From the NCBI RefSeq assembly GCF_001578185.1, contig NZ_CP011008.1, forward strand, positions 2,756,001 through 2,820,000: 64,000 nucleotides of DNA, read 5' to 3'. Both the position numbers and the translations under genes were made by a program. This stretch comes from Peribacillus simplex. Lineage in GTDB: Bacteria > Bacillota > Bacilli > Bacillales > DSM-1321. The notes beneath the pieces are model-generated. The model did no database searches. It saw only the letters and a list, made by a program, of their open reading frames with translations, and was not told the origin of the DNA. Below are positions 26,973 to 35,881 of this stretch, piece by piece (the first letter of the stretch is position 1; every line of letters begins with the position of its first letter).

Positions 26973-27491
26973 TCAATTTTTCCCCAGCTTGCCGAGCAGA
27001 ATTGGCAACTCACTATATATTTCAATGATTTCTTCTATCCGCATTCTCACTAAACCGCTCGAAGAAGGGGCAACGAATTCCATTGTCCGCTTCGATGAAG
27101 GATCTCCTTGCAGCCCCCAAGAGATTTTTCGTAATTGACGATATTCCTGATAGACACCCTTGCCAACAAAACAGACAAGTTTAGGTTTATACTTTTCAAT
27201 TTTCCTTTTTAGCTGCTTCCTTCCTTTTATGTACTCCTCTTTTGTGATTTCGTCAGCACCTTTTGTAGGCCTGGAAACGATATTGGTAAAACCATAACCT
27301 AAATCCATCAATGACGAGTCTTCAGTTGGGTGATATTTCCTTGGTGTCAGCCCGGACTCGAAGAGGATTTTCCAAAAACGATTGTTTGGATTCGCATAAT
27401 GATGGCCAGTCTCTCCTGACCGAATGCTTGGATTGAAACCAACAAACAATATATCCAGATTTTCCTTCAAATGATCAGTGATGCCTTCCAT
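26973..27491 (-). CDS. mug: G:T/U mismatch-specific DNA glycosylase (Mug family)
   Basis: The ATG at 27491 is chosen because AAGGAG lies seven bases upstream; a longer frame to 27566 has no such site. The 172-residue protein carries the MUG/UDG-superfamily motifs: DILFVGFNPSIRSGETGHHY with the motif-1 Asn (residues about 13-32), NNRFWKILFESGL, LMDLGYGFTNIVSRPTKGAD, LVCFVGKGVYQEY, and SSSGLVRM as motif 2. It removes uracil or thymine mispaired with G. It is cytoplasmic and probably monocistronic. Confidence 0.88.
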   Translation of the reverse strand: MEGITDHLKENLDILFVGFNPSIRSGETGHHYANPNNRFWKILFESGLTPRKYHPTEDSSLMDLGYGFTNIVSRPTKGADEITKEEYIKGRKQLKRKIEKYKPKLVCFVGKGVYQEYRQLRKISWGLQGDPSSKRTMEFVAPSSSGLVRMRIEEIIEIYSELPILLGKLGKN

Positions 27492-27950
27492 TGTAAAACT
27501 CCTTTTCAAATCTCTTATATAATTATTGTACAAAACTGAAAAATATTTAACTACCTTTTCCGCCATTTTTACAAACTTATATCCAAAAACTTAACAACGA
27601 TTTAAGTAGAATGAAAGATGATAGCTCCATAATTTAGTGCCAATCTGTCAAATGGAATATTGAAGACCTATTGCTCCTCTTGAATTCAGTATTCCTTTTT
27701 CACAGGAAAGATACATGCTATAAAACTTGGAAAACTACACTCAAGTCTTAATCGAATAGGGTAGTTTAAGGAATCAAATGACCCCGACCAATTAACACAG
27801 CTCCTTTCATTTATTTTACCTAATGAATAGAATGACTGATTATTATGATATACCTTGTTTAATAATCCAGTCGGTAATTGGACGAATACGAGGGCATTTC
27901 AAACGCAAAAAAGAAACAGCACCTGATAGATGGCTGCTTCTTCATATAAC
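27492..27950. other. Gap ending in a terminator
   Basis: No gene is supported. At 27905-27943 the minus strand has GAAGAAGCAGC and GCTGTTTCTTTTTTG as hairpin and T run, the terminator of the DUF2642 gene pair. A 20-codon minus frame near 27892-27830 (RLKCPRIRPITDWIIKQGIS) has no ribosome binding site and overlaps the terminator edge. Confidence 0.6.
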
Positions 27951-28166
27951 TTATTGTGCGTTATCTACGCGAACATACTTAATCTGATCCAGTGGTATTG
28001 TAATGATATCTAAGTTACTTTCATAACCCAGAGCCGTTTCTGTTAATCGAATTATTTCATCGGTTACTTCATGTAACACTCCCACGAATAAATCACTGCT
28101 CGTAGCCACTTCAACCGTGTTCCCAATGTAATGTCTTAATTGTCTATAAAAAATACTATCTAACAA
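27951..28166 (-). CDS. DUF2642 spore-coat-like protein
   Basis: A TTG start at 28166 is chosen since AAGGAGGAG lies just upstream; the longer frame would overlap the preceding gene by 50 bases. The 71-residue product has one Sm-like or PRC-like beta-barrel region: FYRQLRHYIGNTVEVATSSD, LFVGVLHEVTDEIIRLTE, ITIPLDQIKYVRV. DUF2642 proteins are frequent in the spore coat or exosporium of bacilli. It shares this fold with the preceding gene, 13 bases away, forming an operon. Confidence 0.8.
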   Translation of the reverse strand: MLDSIFYRQLRHYIGNTVEVATSSDLFVGVLHEVTDEIIRLTETALGYESNLDIITIPLDQIKYVRVDNAQ

Positions 28167-28179
28167 TGCATTCTCCTCC

Positions 28180-28494
28180 TTAAATAGGCTCTCTAACTGA
28201 ATTTTGAGCGTAAAGCGGAACAAATACAACAGATCCAGCTGCTTCAGTAATTACGACATAATCTTCTTCAATAGCACTTAATATTCCCGTCACCGGGGCA
28301 AAATCAGTGGATACCGTTACCGTTTTTCCTAGTAGTCTTCTTAAAACCTTTTTCAAATCATGGTACGAATCTCCTGATGCACCTGGGGCTCCAGGTCTCC
28401 CCGGAGTTGTTTGACCATTTTCAATAAGCCATTTATAGTAGAGATAGTCGCAGGAATTCTTTTTACATTGCTTCTCTTGCTTCTCACTGCTCAT
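28180..28494 (-). CDS. DUF2642-type coat protein with a short collagen-like segment
   Basis: The product has 104 residues. GGTGG precedes the ATG at 28494. A charged, cysteine-bearing N-terminus (KQCKKNSCDYLYY) leads to GQTTPGRPGAPGASGDS, four Gly-X-Y triplets (residues 27-43), then a DUF2642-like barrel: VLRRLLGKTVTVSTDFAPVT, GILSAIEEDYVVITEAAGS, VFVPLYAQNSV. The collagen-like stretch and CKKNSC pair suggest assembly in the spore surface layer (inference). It is probably cotranscribed with the next gene and expressed late in sporulation. Confidence 0.78.
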   Translation of the reverse strand: MSSEKQEKQCKKNSCDYLYYKWLIENGQTTPGRPGAPGASGDSYHDLKKVLRRLLGKTVTVSTDFAPVTGILSAIEEDYVVITEAAGSVVFVPLYAQNSVREPI

Positions 28495-28951
28495 TTTTTT
28501 ACCACCTTTTTTATTGTCTATTTTATTCCTTCATCATTGTTCACTTCTTTATTTCCTTCATCCCCAATGCTCGGATTTCTTTTTTCCTCTTCCTTTTTGC
28601 AACGGTCCCCCTTCCATTCCTTAATACAGCACTTAACTCGTTGTCGATCGAGAATGTGTATCCTTGTATGGTTCCAACCGAAAATGAATTTCGATCTGGA
28701 TTTTTGCTACTATTTTACCTAGATTCGATCTCCTTGAATTCCGAACCATCAGAGTCAATTGGATTACTTTGAGGATCTTGACATTTTGCTGCGCCTTTCT
28801 TATATCGCTTCAAAAGTAGTATATTGATGACTGGTCTTTCGGCTTGGACTAAACAACCTTTTTTTAAATTACTTGAATTATTTTTTGAAGGTTTTACAAA
28901 TCCATGTCCATTTCTTTAAAGGCTGAATATGATACAGTTGAGGTGATAACT
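28495..28951. other. Gap between divergent genes
   Basis: Divergent promoters must lie here: minus for the coat-like pair, plus for the small gene starting at 28952. No sigma factor motif can be placed with confidence. Nothing else is seen. Confidence 0.4.
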
Positions 28952-29311
28952 ATGAAATATAGACAAATAAGGGATTACATAAGCTTAATTCCTTCATGCT
29001 ACAAAACATCTGAACTAATCGAAGAATGTCCGGATACAGGGTCAAGTCAAGCAACTTACCCATTTTTCAAATGTTCACTTCCTATTAATATTGTTTTTTC
29101 AGAAGCATTAAATAATGGTTATTATGTTAGATGGGGGCAAATTGATGTTGACGATATTATTTGTTGTACCGTAACTGGGACGGATCAAGAGCCCCTCTCA
29201 TTCTTAAGACAAGAAATAAACACCGTTATTTCCCCATTTTCTTCAAATCAAATTAAACTTCTTTCATTTCCTGAATCGTGTAAAGTTTCCACAAGAAGGA
29301 AAATATCATGA
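28952..29311 (+). CDS. Hypothetical protein coupled to a glycosyltransferase
   Basis: The ATG at 28952 follows GAGGTGATA by a good spacing; an upstream ATG at 28904 lacks a site. The 119-residue product has the parts YRQIRDYISLIPSCYKTSELI, FFKCSLPINIVFSEALNN and YYVRWGQIDVDDIICC. It contains several cysteines and no membrane helix. I do not recognise a family. Its last codon overlaps the start of the next gene (ATGA at 29308-29311), so it is translationally coupled to the glycosyltransferase and may assist it. Confidence 0.6.
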   Translation: MKYRQIRDYISLIPSCYKTSELIEECPDTGSSQATYPFFKCSLPINIVFSEALNNGYYVRWGQIDVDDIICCTVTGTDQEPLSFLRQEINTVISPFSSNQIKLLSFPESCKVSTRRKIS

Positions 29312-30453
29312 AATCAATAAGAGTTCTGATGGTGTTAGATACGATGGATGTAAGTGGAACGGAAACGCATGTTTTGAGTCTTGTGAAGGAATTACAGTCT
29401 AGAGGAATTTATACAGCAGTTGTTACAGGAAACGGGAGGATGATAAGTCGATTACGAGAAACGGGATGTAAAATTCATCAAATGAATTTTCCTGAAACAT
29501 TAACAATCAATTCCGAGGCAGAATCTCTATTATTAAACAGTTTGGTAGATTTGTTACGAAAAGAACAGATTTCACTAGTGCATGGTCACCAGATTACATC
29601 GGGCAACATCGCTGCCAAGGCTGCGAAACTCTCAAACATTCCGTTCATATTCACTCTTCACGGGACATACTTCCCTGAATCCGATATAAAAAGTGTCTTA
29701 CGGATTACAGATGCCGCAGTTGCGGTTAGTGAACCGGTAAAAAAACATATTCAGCCATTTTTCCCTAAGAATATTTCAATAATTGCAAATGGTATTGATA
29801 CAACCGATTTTTCCCCTTCCCCTTCATTGGAATTAAGGGAAAAAATGAATATTCCTCCGAAAGCTAAAGTAATTCTATACTGCAGCAGGATAACTCGACA
29901 TAAAGCAAGAATCTGCATGCTTTTAATCAAAGCCTGCAGGGATTTGAAATTAAAGGATATTCCCAACCTTCATGTGATCATCGTAGGCAACGGAAGCCAA
30001 CTAAAGGATATTAAGAATATGGCAGCAAGTATCCATTCTTCGTGTAAGGAAGAGTTCATTCATTTCACCGGGGAACAACAAAATGTGAAGGACTATTATG
30101 CGCTTGCAGACTATGTTGTTGGTACTGGCAGGGTTGCTTTGGAAGCAATGGCATGCGAGAGACCCGTTATTTCGTGTGGAAATCTCGGATACTTTGGGGA
30201 AGTGAATAGTAATAACTTTCAACAAGCGTGGGAATGCTACTTTGGGGATCATGCTGCAAAACAGGCCAGCAGCCAGGCCATTATTTATCGGGACTTACGA
30301 AACCTCCATCAATCAAGTATTGGGGTTCAAACAGGCAGAGAGTTAAGAAAATTGGTATTGGAACATTTCGATAGTAAAAAAAATATATTACCGCTTATTG
30401 AATTATATGAAAGCACAATTCAATCATTTGAACAGCAGCAGGCCATCAATTAA
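29308..30453 (+). CDS. Glycosyltransferase, GT4 family
   Basis: The product has 381 residues with the GT-B fold. The N-terminal domain opens VLMVLDTMDVSGTETHVLSL (GT4 glycine loop) and includes LVHGHQITSGNIAAKAAKLS near residue 90. The C-terminal domain has VSEPVKKHI, NIPPKAKVILYCSRITRHKA (about 182-201) and the donor-binding block YYALADYVVGTGRVALEAMAC (264-284, with Gly-Arg-Val-Ala-Leu-Glu). Role: sugar transfer in the cytoplasm to a lipid or surface polymer; the substrate is unknown. ATGA overlap with the preceding hypothetical gene shows coupling. The stop codon is inside the loop of its terminator. Confidence 0.85.
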   Translation: MKSIRVLMVLDTMDVSGTETHVLSLVKELQSRGIYTAVVTGNGRMISRLRETGCKIHQMNFPETLTINSEAESLLLNSLVDLLRKEQISLVHGHQITSGNIAAKAAKLSNIPFIFTLHGTYFPESDIKSVLRITDAAVAVSEPVKKHIQPFFPKNISIIANGIDTTDFSPSPSLELREKMNIPPKAKVILYCSRITRHKARICMLLIKACRDLKLKDIPNLHVIIVGNGSQLKDIKNMAASIHSSCKEEFIHFTGEQQNVKDYYALADYVVGTGRVALEAMACERPVISCGNLGYFGEVNSNNFQQAWECYFGDHAAKQASSQAIIYRDLRNLHQSSIGVQTGRELRKLVLEHFDSKKNILPLIELYESTIQSFEQQQAIN

Positions 30454-30472
30454 TGGTTCTGCTGCTGTTTTG
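30431..30472 (+). terminator. Terminator overlapping the glycosyltransferase stop
   Basis: AACAGCAGCAG and CTGCTGCTGTT are paired across a 17-base loop that holds the TAA stop; TTTTG follows. The last codons are thus part of the hairpin. Confidence 0.85.
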
Positions 30473-30685
30473 AAATATAAAACTCTCACAATGATAAAGA
30501 TGGTCTTGGATAGGGGTGCTCTTGATTCTTTGCTAGGAGAATAAAACTACATAGATATTGGAGGCATAAGTCTCTCGATTTTTAAGATAACTTAAAAGCG
30601 TATACTTAATAGACACAGCTATGGGGCTGGGAACTGATTAAGTCTATAAATAGGATCTAGTTTTCATTGAATGACTTTAATGACT

Positions 30686-30718
30686 TTTCTCGTAGGTATT
30701 TATGTACCTACGAGTTTT
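30686..30718. terminator. Bidirectional terminator
   Basis: CTCGTAGGTA and TACCTACGAG form a perfect 10-bp stem with T runs on both sides. It lies after the TauE/SafE gene (minus) and after the GT4 gene (plus). Confidence 0.85.
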
Positions 30719-30774
30719 CATAGTAGGTAACTGAATTTCCTTTTGTATACATCAACCTCTGCCTAACTCGGGAA

Positions 30775-31677
30775 TTAGGAAACATTCTGCTGTTGTTGTT
30801 CGATATGATCAACTTTTCTTGCTGTGGACATCTTATTGATGGTAAAAAGAATTCCTGAAAGCCATATAATCACGATGCCTGTATAGATATATATATGGGC
30901 TTCAATCGGAATCCATGCGGCTAATAGGGTTCGTACATTGATTAAGATAATGAAACCACCTACTAAAACACCCATTAATTGAGCAGGTAGCATTCTGACG
31001 AGCCAGGCTGCAATTGGTGCCGCAACCACTCCGCCAATAATCAACGCGGCCACCCAAAGCCAATTGACCGCTTCCCATCCAAGAGAAAGGATAAAACCAA
31101 GACTTCCGAAGAAAGCGATGGCAAATTCACTCGTATCTACAGTTCCTACGGCTTTTCTCGCAGTCATCCCTTTTTTTGACAATAAAACAGGCGTTGCAAT
31201 CGGGCCCCATCCACCTCCGCCAGTTGCATCACAAAAGCCGGCAAAAAGACCCAACGGAATGGATTGTTTTGCGGTTAATGGGTTTACCGTTTCGTTTTCC
31301 TTTGACGGTTTAAAAATAAATAAAAAGCGGAATAAAACGTACACACCAAGGCCAAATAAAAATATGGCAATATACGGTTTAGCTAATTCGGCAGGAAGGT
31401 TGCTCAGGAAACATGCACCAACAAATGCGCCCACCGAACCTGGAATGATCAAGCGATAGACCATATTTTTATCCACGTTCCCAAACTTTATATGTGAAGC
31501 TCCGGACACTGCTGTGGTCACTACTTCCGATAAATGAACGGATGCCGATGCTACTGCAGGGGCAATCCCGAATGTCAACAATAAGGAAGTGGAACTCACC
31601 CCATACCCCATTCCAAGTGAACCATCTATTAATTGGGCTAAAAACCCGATAAAGGCTAAAACAATTAACTTTTTCAT
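30775..31677 (-). CDS. TauE/SafE family sulfite/sulfate exporter
   Basis: The ATG at 31677 is chosen: GGGGAAGG lies upstream, and the longer frame adds a polar tail that the family lacks. The 300-residue product shows about eight helices. The TSUP repeats begin with AFIGFLAQLIDGSLGMGYGV (residues 7-26) and recur at LFAGFCDATGGGGWGPIATP (145-164). Members move sulfite, sulfonate or related anions across the membrane. It lies downstream of sirC in the sulfate-reduction block, so sulfate uptake or sulfite release is the natural guess. A terminator separates it from sirC, so it may have its own promoter. Confidence 0.85.
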   Translation of the reverse strand: MKKLIVLAFIGFLAQLIDGSLGMGYGVSSTSLLLTFGIAPAVASASVHLSEVVTTAVSGASHIKFGNVDKNMVYRLIIPGSVGAFVGACFLSNLPAELAKPYIAIFLFGLGVYVLFRFLFIFKPSKENETVNPLTAKQSIPLGLFAGFCDATGGGGWGPIATPVLLSKKGMTARKAVGTVDTSEFAIAFFGSLGFILSLGWEAVNWLWVAALIIGGVVAAPIAAWLVRMLPAQLMGVLVGGFIILINVRTLLAAWIPIEAHIYIYTGIVIIWLSGILFTINKMSTARKVDHIEQQQQNVS

Positions 31678-31778
31678 GACCTTCCCCTTTTTCAATAAAA
31701 TAGAACCTTGATAACATCGACTCGACAGACGGTTACAGTTGCCTGAATAGATCATTCAAATTTCTTTTAAGACACGAA

Positions 31779-31823
31779 GAGGCACCTAACCAAAATGAAA
31801 TGACATGTTGGTTAGGTGCCTTC
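31779..31823 (-). terminator. Intrinsic terminator after sirC
   Basis: AGGCACCTAACC and GGTTAGGTGCCT form a perfect 12-bp stem around an 18-base loop. On the minus strand TTCGTGTC follows, so the T run is weak. It marks the end of the cys-sir operon. Confidence 0.75.
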
Positions 31824-31851
31824 AGTTTTTCTGATCAGCCCAATGATTTAC

Positions 31852-32466
31852 TTATTCAGCTTCTACTGGCAAAAGCCTAGCTAAAAAACGATATCTTTCT
31901 TTTAGGGAATATTTATAAACATCCTCTATTGACTCTTTCAACAACTTAGATTTTGCCTCTTTTGAAAATGAACTCTTCTTAATAATCATCCTTGCTTCAA
32001 AAAGGTATTCAAGATACTCTTCAAATGACTCATCATATACTTCCCCTAAGTCATTCCGGATTTTTTTTGCCAGTGTAGGACTTGCTCCATTGGTAGAAAC
32101 ACTTATGGAAAGCATGCCTCTATTCAATGTAGCCGGAATATGAAAATTACCCAGCTCATGATTACTAATTACGTTTACTAACTGACTTTGGGATGTATTC
32201 TCATAAACTCGTTCATTAACTAATGTAGAGTTTGTTGCAACTATGATTAAAAAGGCATCTTTATAGTCGGTTTCTTCCACTTCTTTTAGTAAAACTCGAA
32301 CCTTGCCTTCTTTTTCCAATAGTTGAAATCCCTCGCATATCTCAGGGCTTACGACGGTCACTTCAGCACCAGCTTCCAACAAGGGGCCGGCTTTAAAGTA
32401 ACCTATTTTTCCACCGCCGATAATGACACACTTCTTGTTCGCGATATTAAGCGTAATTGGATACAT
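31852..32466 (-). CDS. sirC: Precorrin-2 dehydrogenase / sirohydrochlorin ferrochelatase-type protein (SirC/YlnF)
   Basis: ATG at 32466 gives 204 residues, MYPITLNIANKKCVIIGGGK; a GTG five codons earlier is possible. GGGKIG near residue 18 is the NAD-binding loop. ITLNIANK and NHELGNFHIPATLNRGMLSI, SVSTNGASPTLAKKIRNDLG are hallmarks of the siroheme-synthase N-terminal domain. The enzyme oxidises precorrin-2 to sirohydrochlorin with NAD. The start lies inside the end of sirB (overlap 20 bases), so the two are coupled. In B. subtilis the corresponding gene is ylnF. It serves the siroheme sulfite reductase upstream in the operon. Confidence 0.9.
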   Translation of the reverse strand: MYPITLNIANKKCVIIGGGKIGYFKAGPLLEAGAEVTVVSPEICEGFQLLEKEGKVRVLLKEVEETDYKDAFLIIVATNSTLVNERVYENTSQSQLVNVISNHELGNFHIPATLNRGMLSISVSTNGASPTLAKKIRNDLGEVYDESFEEYLEYLFEARMIIKKSSFSKEAKSKLLKESIEDVYKYSLKERYRFLARLLPVEAE

Positions 32467-33208
32467 AAGCTCCCTCTCCACTCACTTCATGAATTCGTTC
32501 CGATATTGCATGTTCAATCTTTGGATGATAACCTAAGTAACGGCAAAGTATGATTTTTTGCCTTCCCTTTTTTTGGATCTTTCTCAGCCTATTTTCGATT
32601 GACTTCATTAAGATACCAGTAAACAATAGGTAAGGAATGATAAAAACTTGGTTTGGTCGGGATTCCTCAGCAAAATCCAATGCTTCTTCAAAGCTTGGTG
32701 TGGCAGCTGTCAAATAACATTCCTGGACCCGGCTTTTTGGAAACCTGTTCCTAAGCAAATCCGCTATTCGGCCTAAATCCCTTTTCACATCGGGATCACT
32801 GCTGCCCCTTCCGACCAATAAAACCAAAGAATCCTCAGTAACCCGCTCTTTTGTTTCTTCCAACCGTTCCACTAAAATGTCAACCATTTTATCACTGACA
32901 CCAATCGGTCTTCCGTATCTCAAGTCAACTGCAGGGAACCGTTTTTTCATTTTGTTCAATATGACTGGTATATCATATTTTGCATGTACAGCAGTCAGCA
33001 ATAGAACGGGAATAGCGATGATTTTCGTCGCTCCTTTTTGTACACACCGTTCGTAGGCGTCTTCTATCGTTGGAGTTTCCAATTCTAAGAAGCAATACTC
33101 CTGAATGGAATTTGGCTGTGCTGCCATACAAACTTTAATAAAGTCAATGGCTTGGGCTGAAGCTTCTTTAACGCGGCTTCCATGGCAAATGTATAAAATG
33201 GCTTCCAT
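32447..33208 (-). CDS. sirB: Sirohydrochlorin chelatase (CbiX/SirB type)
   Basis: The product has 253 residues, the two-module form found in Bacillus. The N-half has YICHGSRVKEAS (His10 site) and IPVLLLTAVHAKYDIPVIL; the C-half repeats the plan with LLVGRGSSDPDVKRDL and FIIPYLLFTGILM. The chelatase inserts ferrous iron into sirohydrochlorin to form siroheme. Note that the second motif carries GRGSSDP where the first has CHGSR, so the active histidines lie mainly in the N-half. The start overlaps the sumT stop (TAATG). B. subtilis counterpart: ylnE. Confidence 0.92.
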   Translation of the reverse strand: MEAILYICHGSRVKEASAQAIDFIKVCMAAQPNSIQEYCFLELETPTIEDAYERCVQKGATKIIAIPVLLLTAVHAKYDIPVILNKMKKRFPAVDLRYGRPIGVSDKMVDILVERLEETKERVTEDSLVLLVGRGSSDPDVKRDLGRIADLLRNRFPKSRVQECYLTAATPSFEEALDFAEESRPNQVFIIPYLLFTGILMKSIENRLRKIQKKGRQKIILCRYLGYHPKIEHAISERIHEVSGEGAYVSNYA

Positions 33209-33984
33209 TAAAATGCCTCATTTGCCAACAATTTTTCGGCTTGTTTTGCTTCAAACCATTTAATTTTTTCACGCAAATTAACGACATCGCCCACGACTAT
33301 CATGCAAGGGTTCGAAATCTGTTCGTTTTTGGCCGTATCCACTACATTAGCCAAGGTACTGACAGCTGTCCTTTGTGTTTTTAAAGTCCCCCAATGGATG
33401 AGAGCTACCGGAGTCTCTGGACTTTTTCCATGCTCCATAAGTTTTCCTTGAATATATGGCAGGTTTTTAACACCCATGTAAATGGCTAATGTATCGATTC
33501 CTTTTGCAAGGGCTTCCCACTTGATATTATCCTCTTCATCCTTTTTCCGATGACCGGTGACGATCGCGAAAGATGAAGCGTGGTCCCTATGTGTAACTGG
33601 AATTCCTGCATAGGCTGTAGCGGCAATTCCAGCTGTAATTCCTGGTACAATTTCAAAGCTCACTCCACTTGTGGCAAGGGCTTCCGCTTCCTCTCCGCCT
33701 CTACCGAAGACGAATGGATCGCCACCTTTCAATCGGGTGACGACTTTTCCCTTTTTTGCATATTTGATCAGGAAACGATTGATAGTATCTTGCTGCAATA
33801 AATGGTAATCCGGAAGTTTACCGCAATTAATCAACTCTACATCGGCTTTTGCATAATTTAATAGATCTTTATTGACAAGTCGATCATATAAAATGACATC
33901 AGCTTCTTGAATACATTTTAATCCTTTTAATGTAATTAAATCTGGATCTCCGGGACCGGCTCCTACTAGATATACTTTCCCCAT
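33208..33984 (-). CDS. sumT: Uroporphyrinogen-III C-methyltransferase
   Basis: The product has 258 residues, the single-domain form. VYLVGAGPGDPDLITLKGLK (residues 4-23) and VILYDRLV, then VVTRLKGGDPFVFGRGGEEA (80-99) and IVPGITAGIAATAYAGIPVTHR are the SAM-binding motifs of this tetrapyrrole methylase. It makes precorrin-2 from uroporphyrinogen III, the first step toward siroheme. AAGGCAGG precedes its ATG. It follows the DUF3906 gene by 20 bases and is coupled to sirB. B. subtilis counterpart: ylnD. Confidence 0.94.
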   Translation of the reverse strand: MGKVYLVGAGPGDPDLITLKGLKCIQEADVILYDRLVNKDLLNYAKADVELINCGKLPDYHLLQQDTINRFLIKYAKKGKVVTRLKGGDPFVFGRGGEEAEALATSGVSFEIVPGITAGIAATAYAGIPVTHRDHASSFAIVTGHRKKDEEDNIKWEALAKGIDTLAIYMGVKNLPYIQGKLMEHGKSPETPVALIHWGTLKTQRTAVSTLANVVDTAKNEQISNPCMIVVGDVVNLREKIKWFEAKQAEKLLANEAF

Positions 33985-34003
33985 TTATGCAACCTGCCTT
34001 CCC

Positions 34004-34219
34004 TTAGAGAATCGTTTCGAATTCCGATAAAATGAAACCAGCTCCATTTTTAATTTTCTTTTTTTCGTATAATGAGATGTCGTCCACCTCAGGCATTTTC
34101 AAATAATGCTTTTCCAGCTCGATATCAACAAGTTCAAACGCCTTTTCATCTGAATCGGCAACAATGATGACATGGATTGGCTCTTCCTTGATAGTGACTT
34201 CAAATCTGTATAGATTCAT
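34004..34219 (-). CDS. DUF3906 family small protein
   Basis: The product has 71 residues: NLYRFEVTIKEEPIHVIIVA, ADSDEKAFELVDIELEKHYL and GAGFILSEFETIL. It reads as a strand-helix-strand protein that fits DUF3906, a small family in Bacillaceae of unknown role. AAGGTAAG stands before the ATG. The gene sits tightly between the sulfite reductase gene and sumT (20-base gaps each side), so it is part of the cysteine/siroheme operon and may act with the reductase or its cofactor pathway (inference). Confidence 0.75.
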   Translation of the reverse strand: MNLYRFEVTIKEEPIHVIIVADSDEKAFELVDIELEKHYLKMPEVDDISLYEKKKIKNGAGFILSEFETIL

Positions 34220-34239
34220 GAATTGCTTACCTTCCCCTA

Positions 34240-35865
34240 TTAAACGGCCACTTCGGCCATTATATCATCAAGCTTACTTTGTAACTCTGCTATTCCTACC
34301 CTTTCCACAAAATCAAGGAAGGTTTCGGATAGAAGCTTTGTTTCTTTGAAAAATAGGATAAGTTCTTTCAGAACATGATAGAGCTGTTCAGCTTCCACTT
34401 TTCCTTTAAGTTTTTCATTGAACTTCCCGCCTTCATTCAGCGTTCCTCCGATGTATATCTCAAAAGCTTCGACCATCTTTTTGTCCTGATTTTTCATTTT
34501 TATGCCTTGAAGCCCTATTTCGGCGATTGCTCTTTGACCGCAATTATTCGGACAACCGACCATATGCATTCTTACAGGCACATCGAGATCTATTTCCTTG
34601 TCCAGTGTTTCAGAAATGGTCCTCATTCGTTTTTTTGTTTCAACGAGTGCCAGGTTACAATACTCGATGCCTGTACAAGAAACGGAATAACCAATGAATT
34701 TTTTTGGGTGATATGGAAATCTTTCAAAGATGGATTCCTGTTTTAATTCCTCAAGTTTTGCATCCGGCACATTTGGAATGATTAAATTTTGAGAATTACA
34801 GTTGCGGATTTCACCATTTCCATATTTCTTCGCAAGTTCGGCAAACTCGATCACTTCGTCTGGATTTAGACGACCAACTGGTATATTGACTCCAACATAG
34901 TTCAGACCATCTTGTTTTTGTTTATGGATGCCATAGAAATAACCTGCATTCCATCCCTTCACTGCACTTTCTCCCTTTTCAGGAAGCGGCCCCGTGTATT
35001 CCAGCAATTTTTCCTTGAATTGTTCAGGACCCCAGTCAGCCACAAGGAATTTCAATCGGGAGCGATGACGCTTTTCACGGTAGCCAAAGTCACGGAATAT
35101 GGTCGTGATGGCTGCTGCTACTTCGACTGTTTTTTCAGGTAAAATGAATAAGTCAAGTTCTTCTGCCAGCATCGGAACGGAGGAAAGCCCCCCGCCCACT
35201 TTTACGTGAAAGCCAACTTCCATTACTCCATCAATTTCTTTTGTAGCTGGATTGAATGAAACACAGTTGATTTCAGCATTCGAAGCATTATGGATATTAG
35301 CACTAATGGACATTTTATATTTCCTTGGAAGGTTCGAATAGTCTTCGTTAAGGCGGAAATACTCAAATACATCATTAAGGACTTCACGTGTATCAAAAAT
35401 TTCGTCAGGGTCGATGCCAGCTAATGCATTCCCGATGATATTACGTGTGATATCACCGCATGCACCGGCCGTAGTCAGTCCAACCTGTTCTAAACGGCTT
35501 AAGATATCCGGGACTTGTTCGATGGTCAACCAGTGAAATTGAATGGCTTGACGGGTTGTAATATCATATACATCCCTCCCATAATCTTTAGCGATGTTAG
35601 CTAGTGCCATTTGTTGATCATAAGTCAGGATACCTCCGGGAATAACGACACGCATCATCCAGTAACCAGCTTCTTTTGGCCGTTGCAGGTATAGGCCTGC
35701 CCATTTGAACATATCCCAATTCTCTTTAGGGATGGAATCAAAACCATTTGCAGCGTAATGTGGAATATCATCGAATATTTTCAATCCGTCTTTTTCCAAT
35801 TTCCAGATTTCCGTTTTATTTTTAGCGATTAGTGGATTTTCCGACCAAAATTTCTCGTAAACCAT
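34240..35865 (-). CDS. Ferredoxin-type sulfite (or nitrite) reductase, siroheme [4Fe-4S] protein
   Basis: The product has 541 residues. Two ferredoxin-like half-domains (YWMMRVVIPGGILTYDQ near 70 and NYVGVNIPVGRL near 325) frame the siroheme site. The cluster ligands are Cys397 and Cys403 (SCTGIEYC) and Cys438 and Cys442 (GCPNNC), the spacing of this family. GDITRNIIGN and RKYKMSISAN are substrate-site blocks with conserved Arg and Lys. In this operon it most likely reduces sulfite to sulfide with six electrons. GGAGG precedes the ATG. The size and one-chain form differ from CysI/CysJ flavoprotein pairs, so electrons likely come from ferredoxin. Confidence 0.9.
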   Translation of the reverse strand: MVYEKFWSENPLIAKNKTEIWKLEKDGLKIFDDIPHYAANGFDSIPKENWDMFKWAGLYLQRPKEAGYWMMRVVIPGGILTYDQQMALANIAKDYGRDVYDITTRQAIQFHWLTIEQVPDILSRLEQVGLTTAGACGDITRNIIGNALAGIDPDEIFDTREVLNDVFEYFRLNEDYSNLPRKYKMSISANIHNASNAEINCVSFNPATKEIDGVMEVGFHVKVGGGLSSVPMLAEELDLFILPEKTVEVAAAITTIFRDFGYREKRHRSRLKFLVADWGPEQFKEKLLEYTGPLPEKGESAVKGWNAGYFYGIHKQKQDGLNYVGVNIPVGRLNPDEVIEFAELAKKYGNGEIRNCNSQNLIIPNVPDAKLEELKQESIFERFPYHPKKFIGYSVSCTGIEYCNLALVETKKRMRTISETLDKEIDLDVPVRMHMVGCPNNCGQRAIAEIGLQGIKMKNQDKKMVEAFEIYIGGTLNEGGKFNEKLKGKVEAEQLYHVLKELILFFKETKLLSETFLDFVERVGIAELQSKLDDIMAEVAV

Positions 35866-35881
35866 TACATTTCCTCCTTGA

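Noticed and set aside
31064..31459. 131-codon frame opposite the TauE/SafE gene
   Set aside because: A shadow with proline-rich low-complexity composition; the membrane protein frame is supported by motifs.
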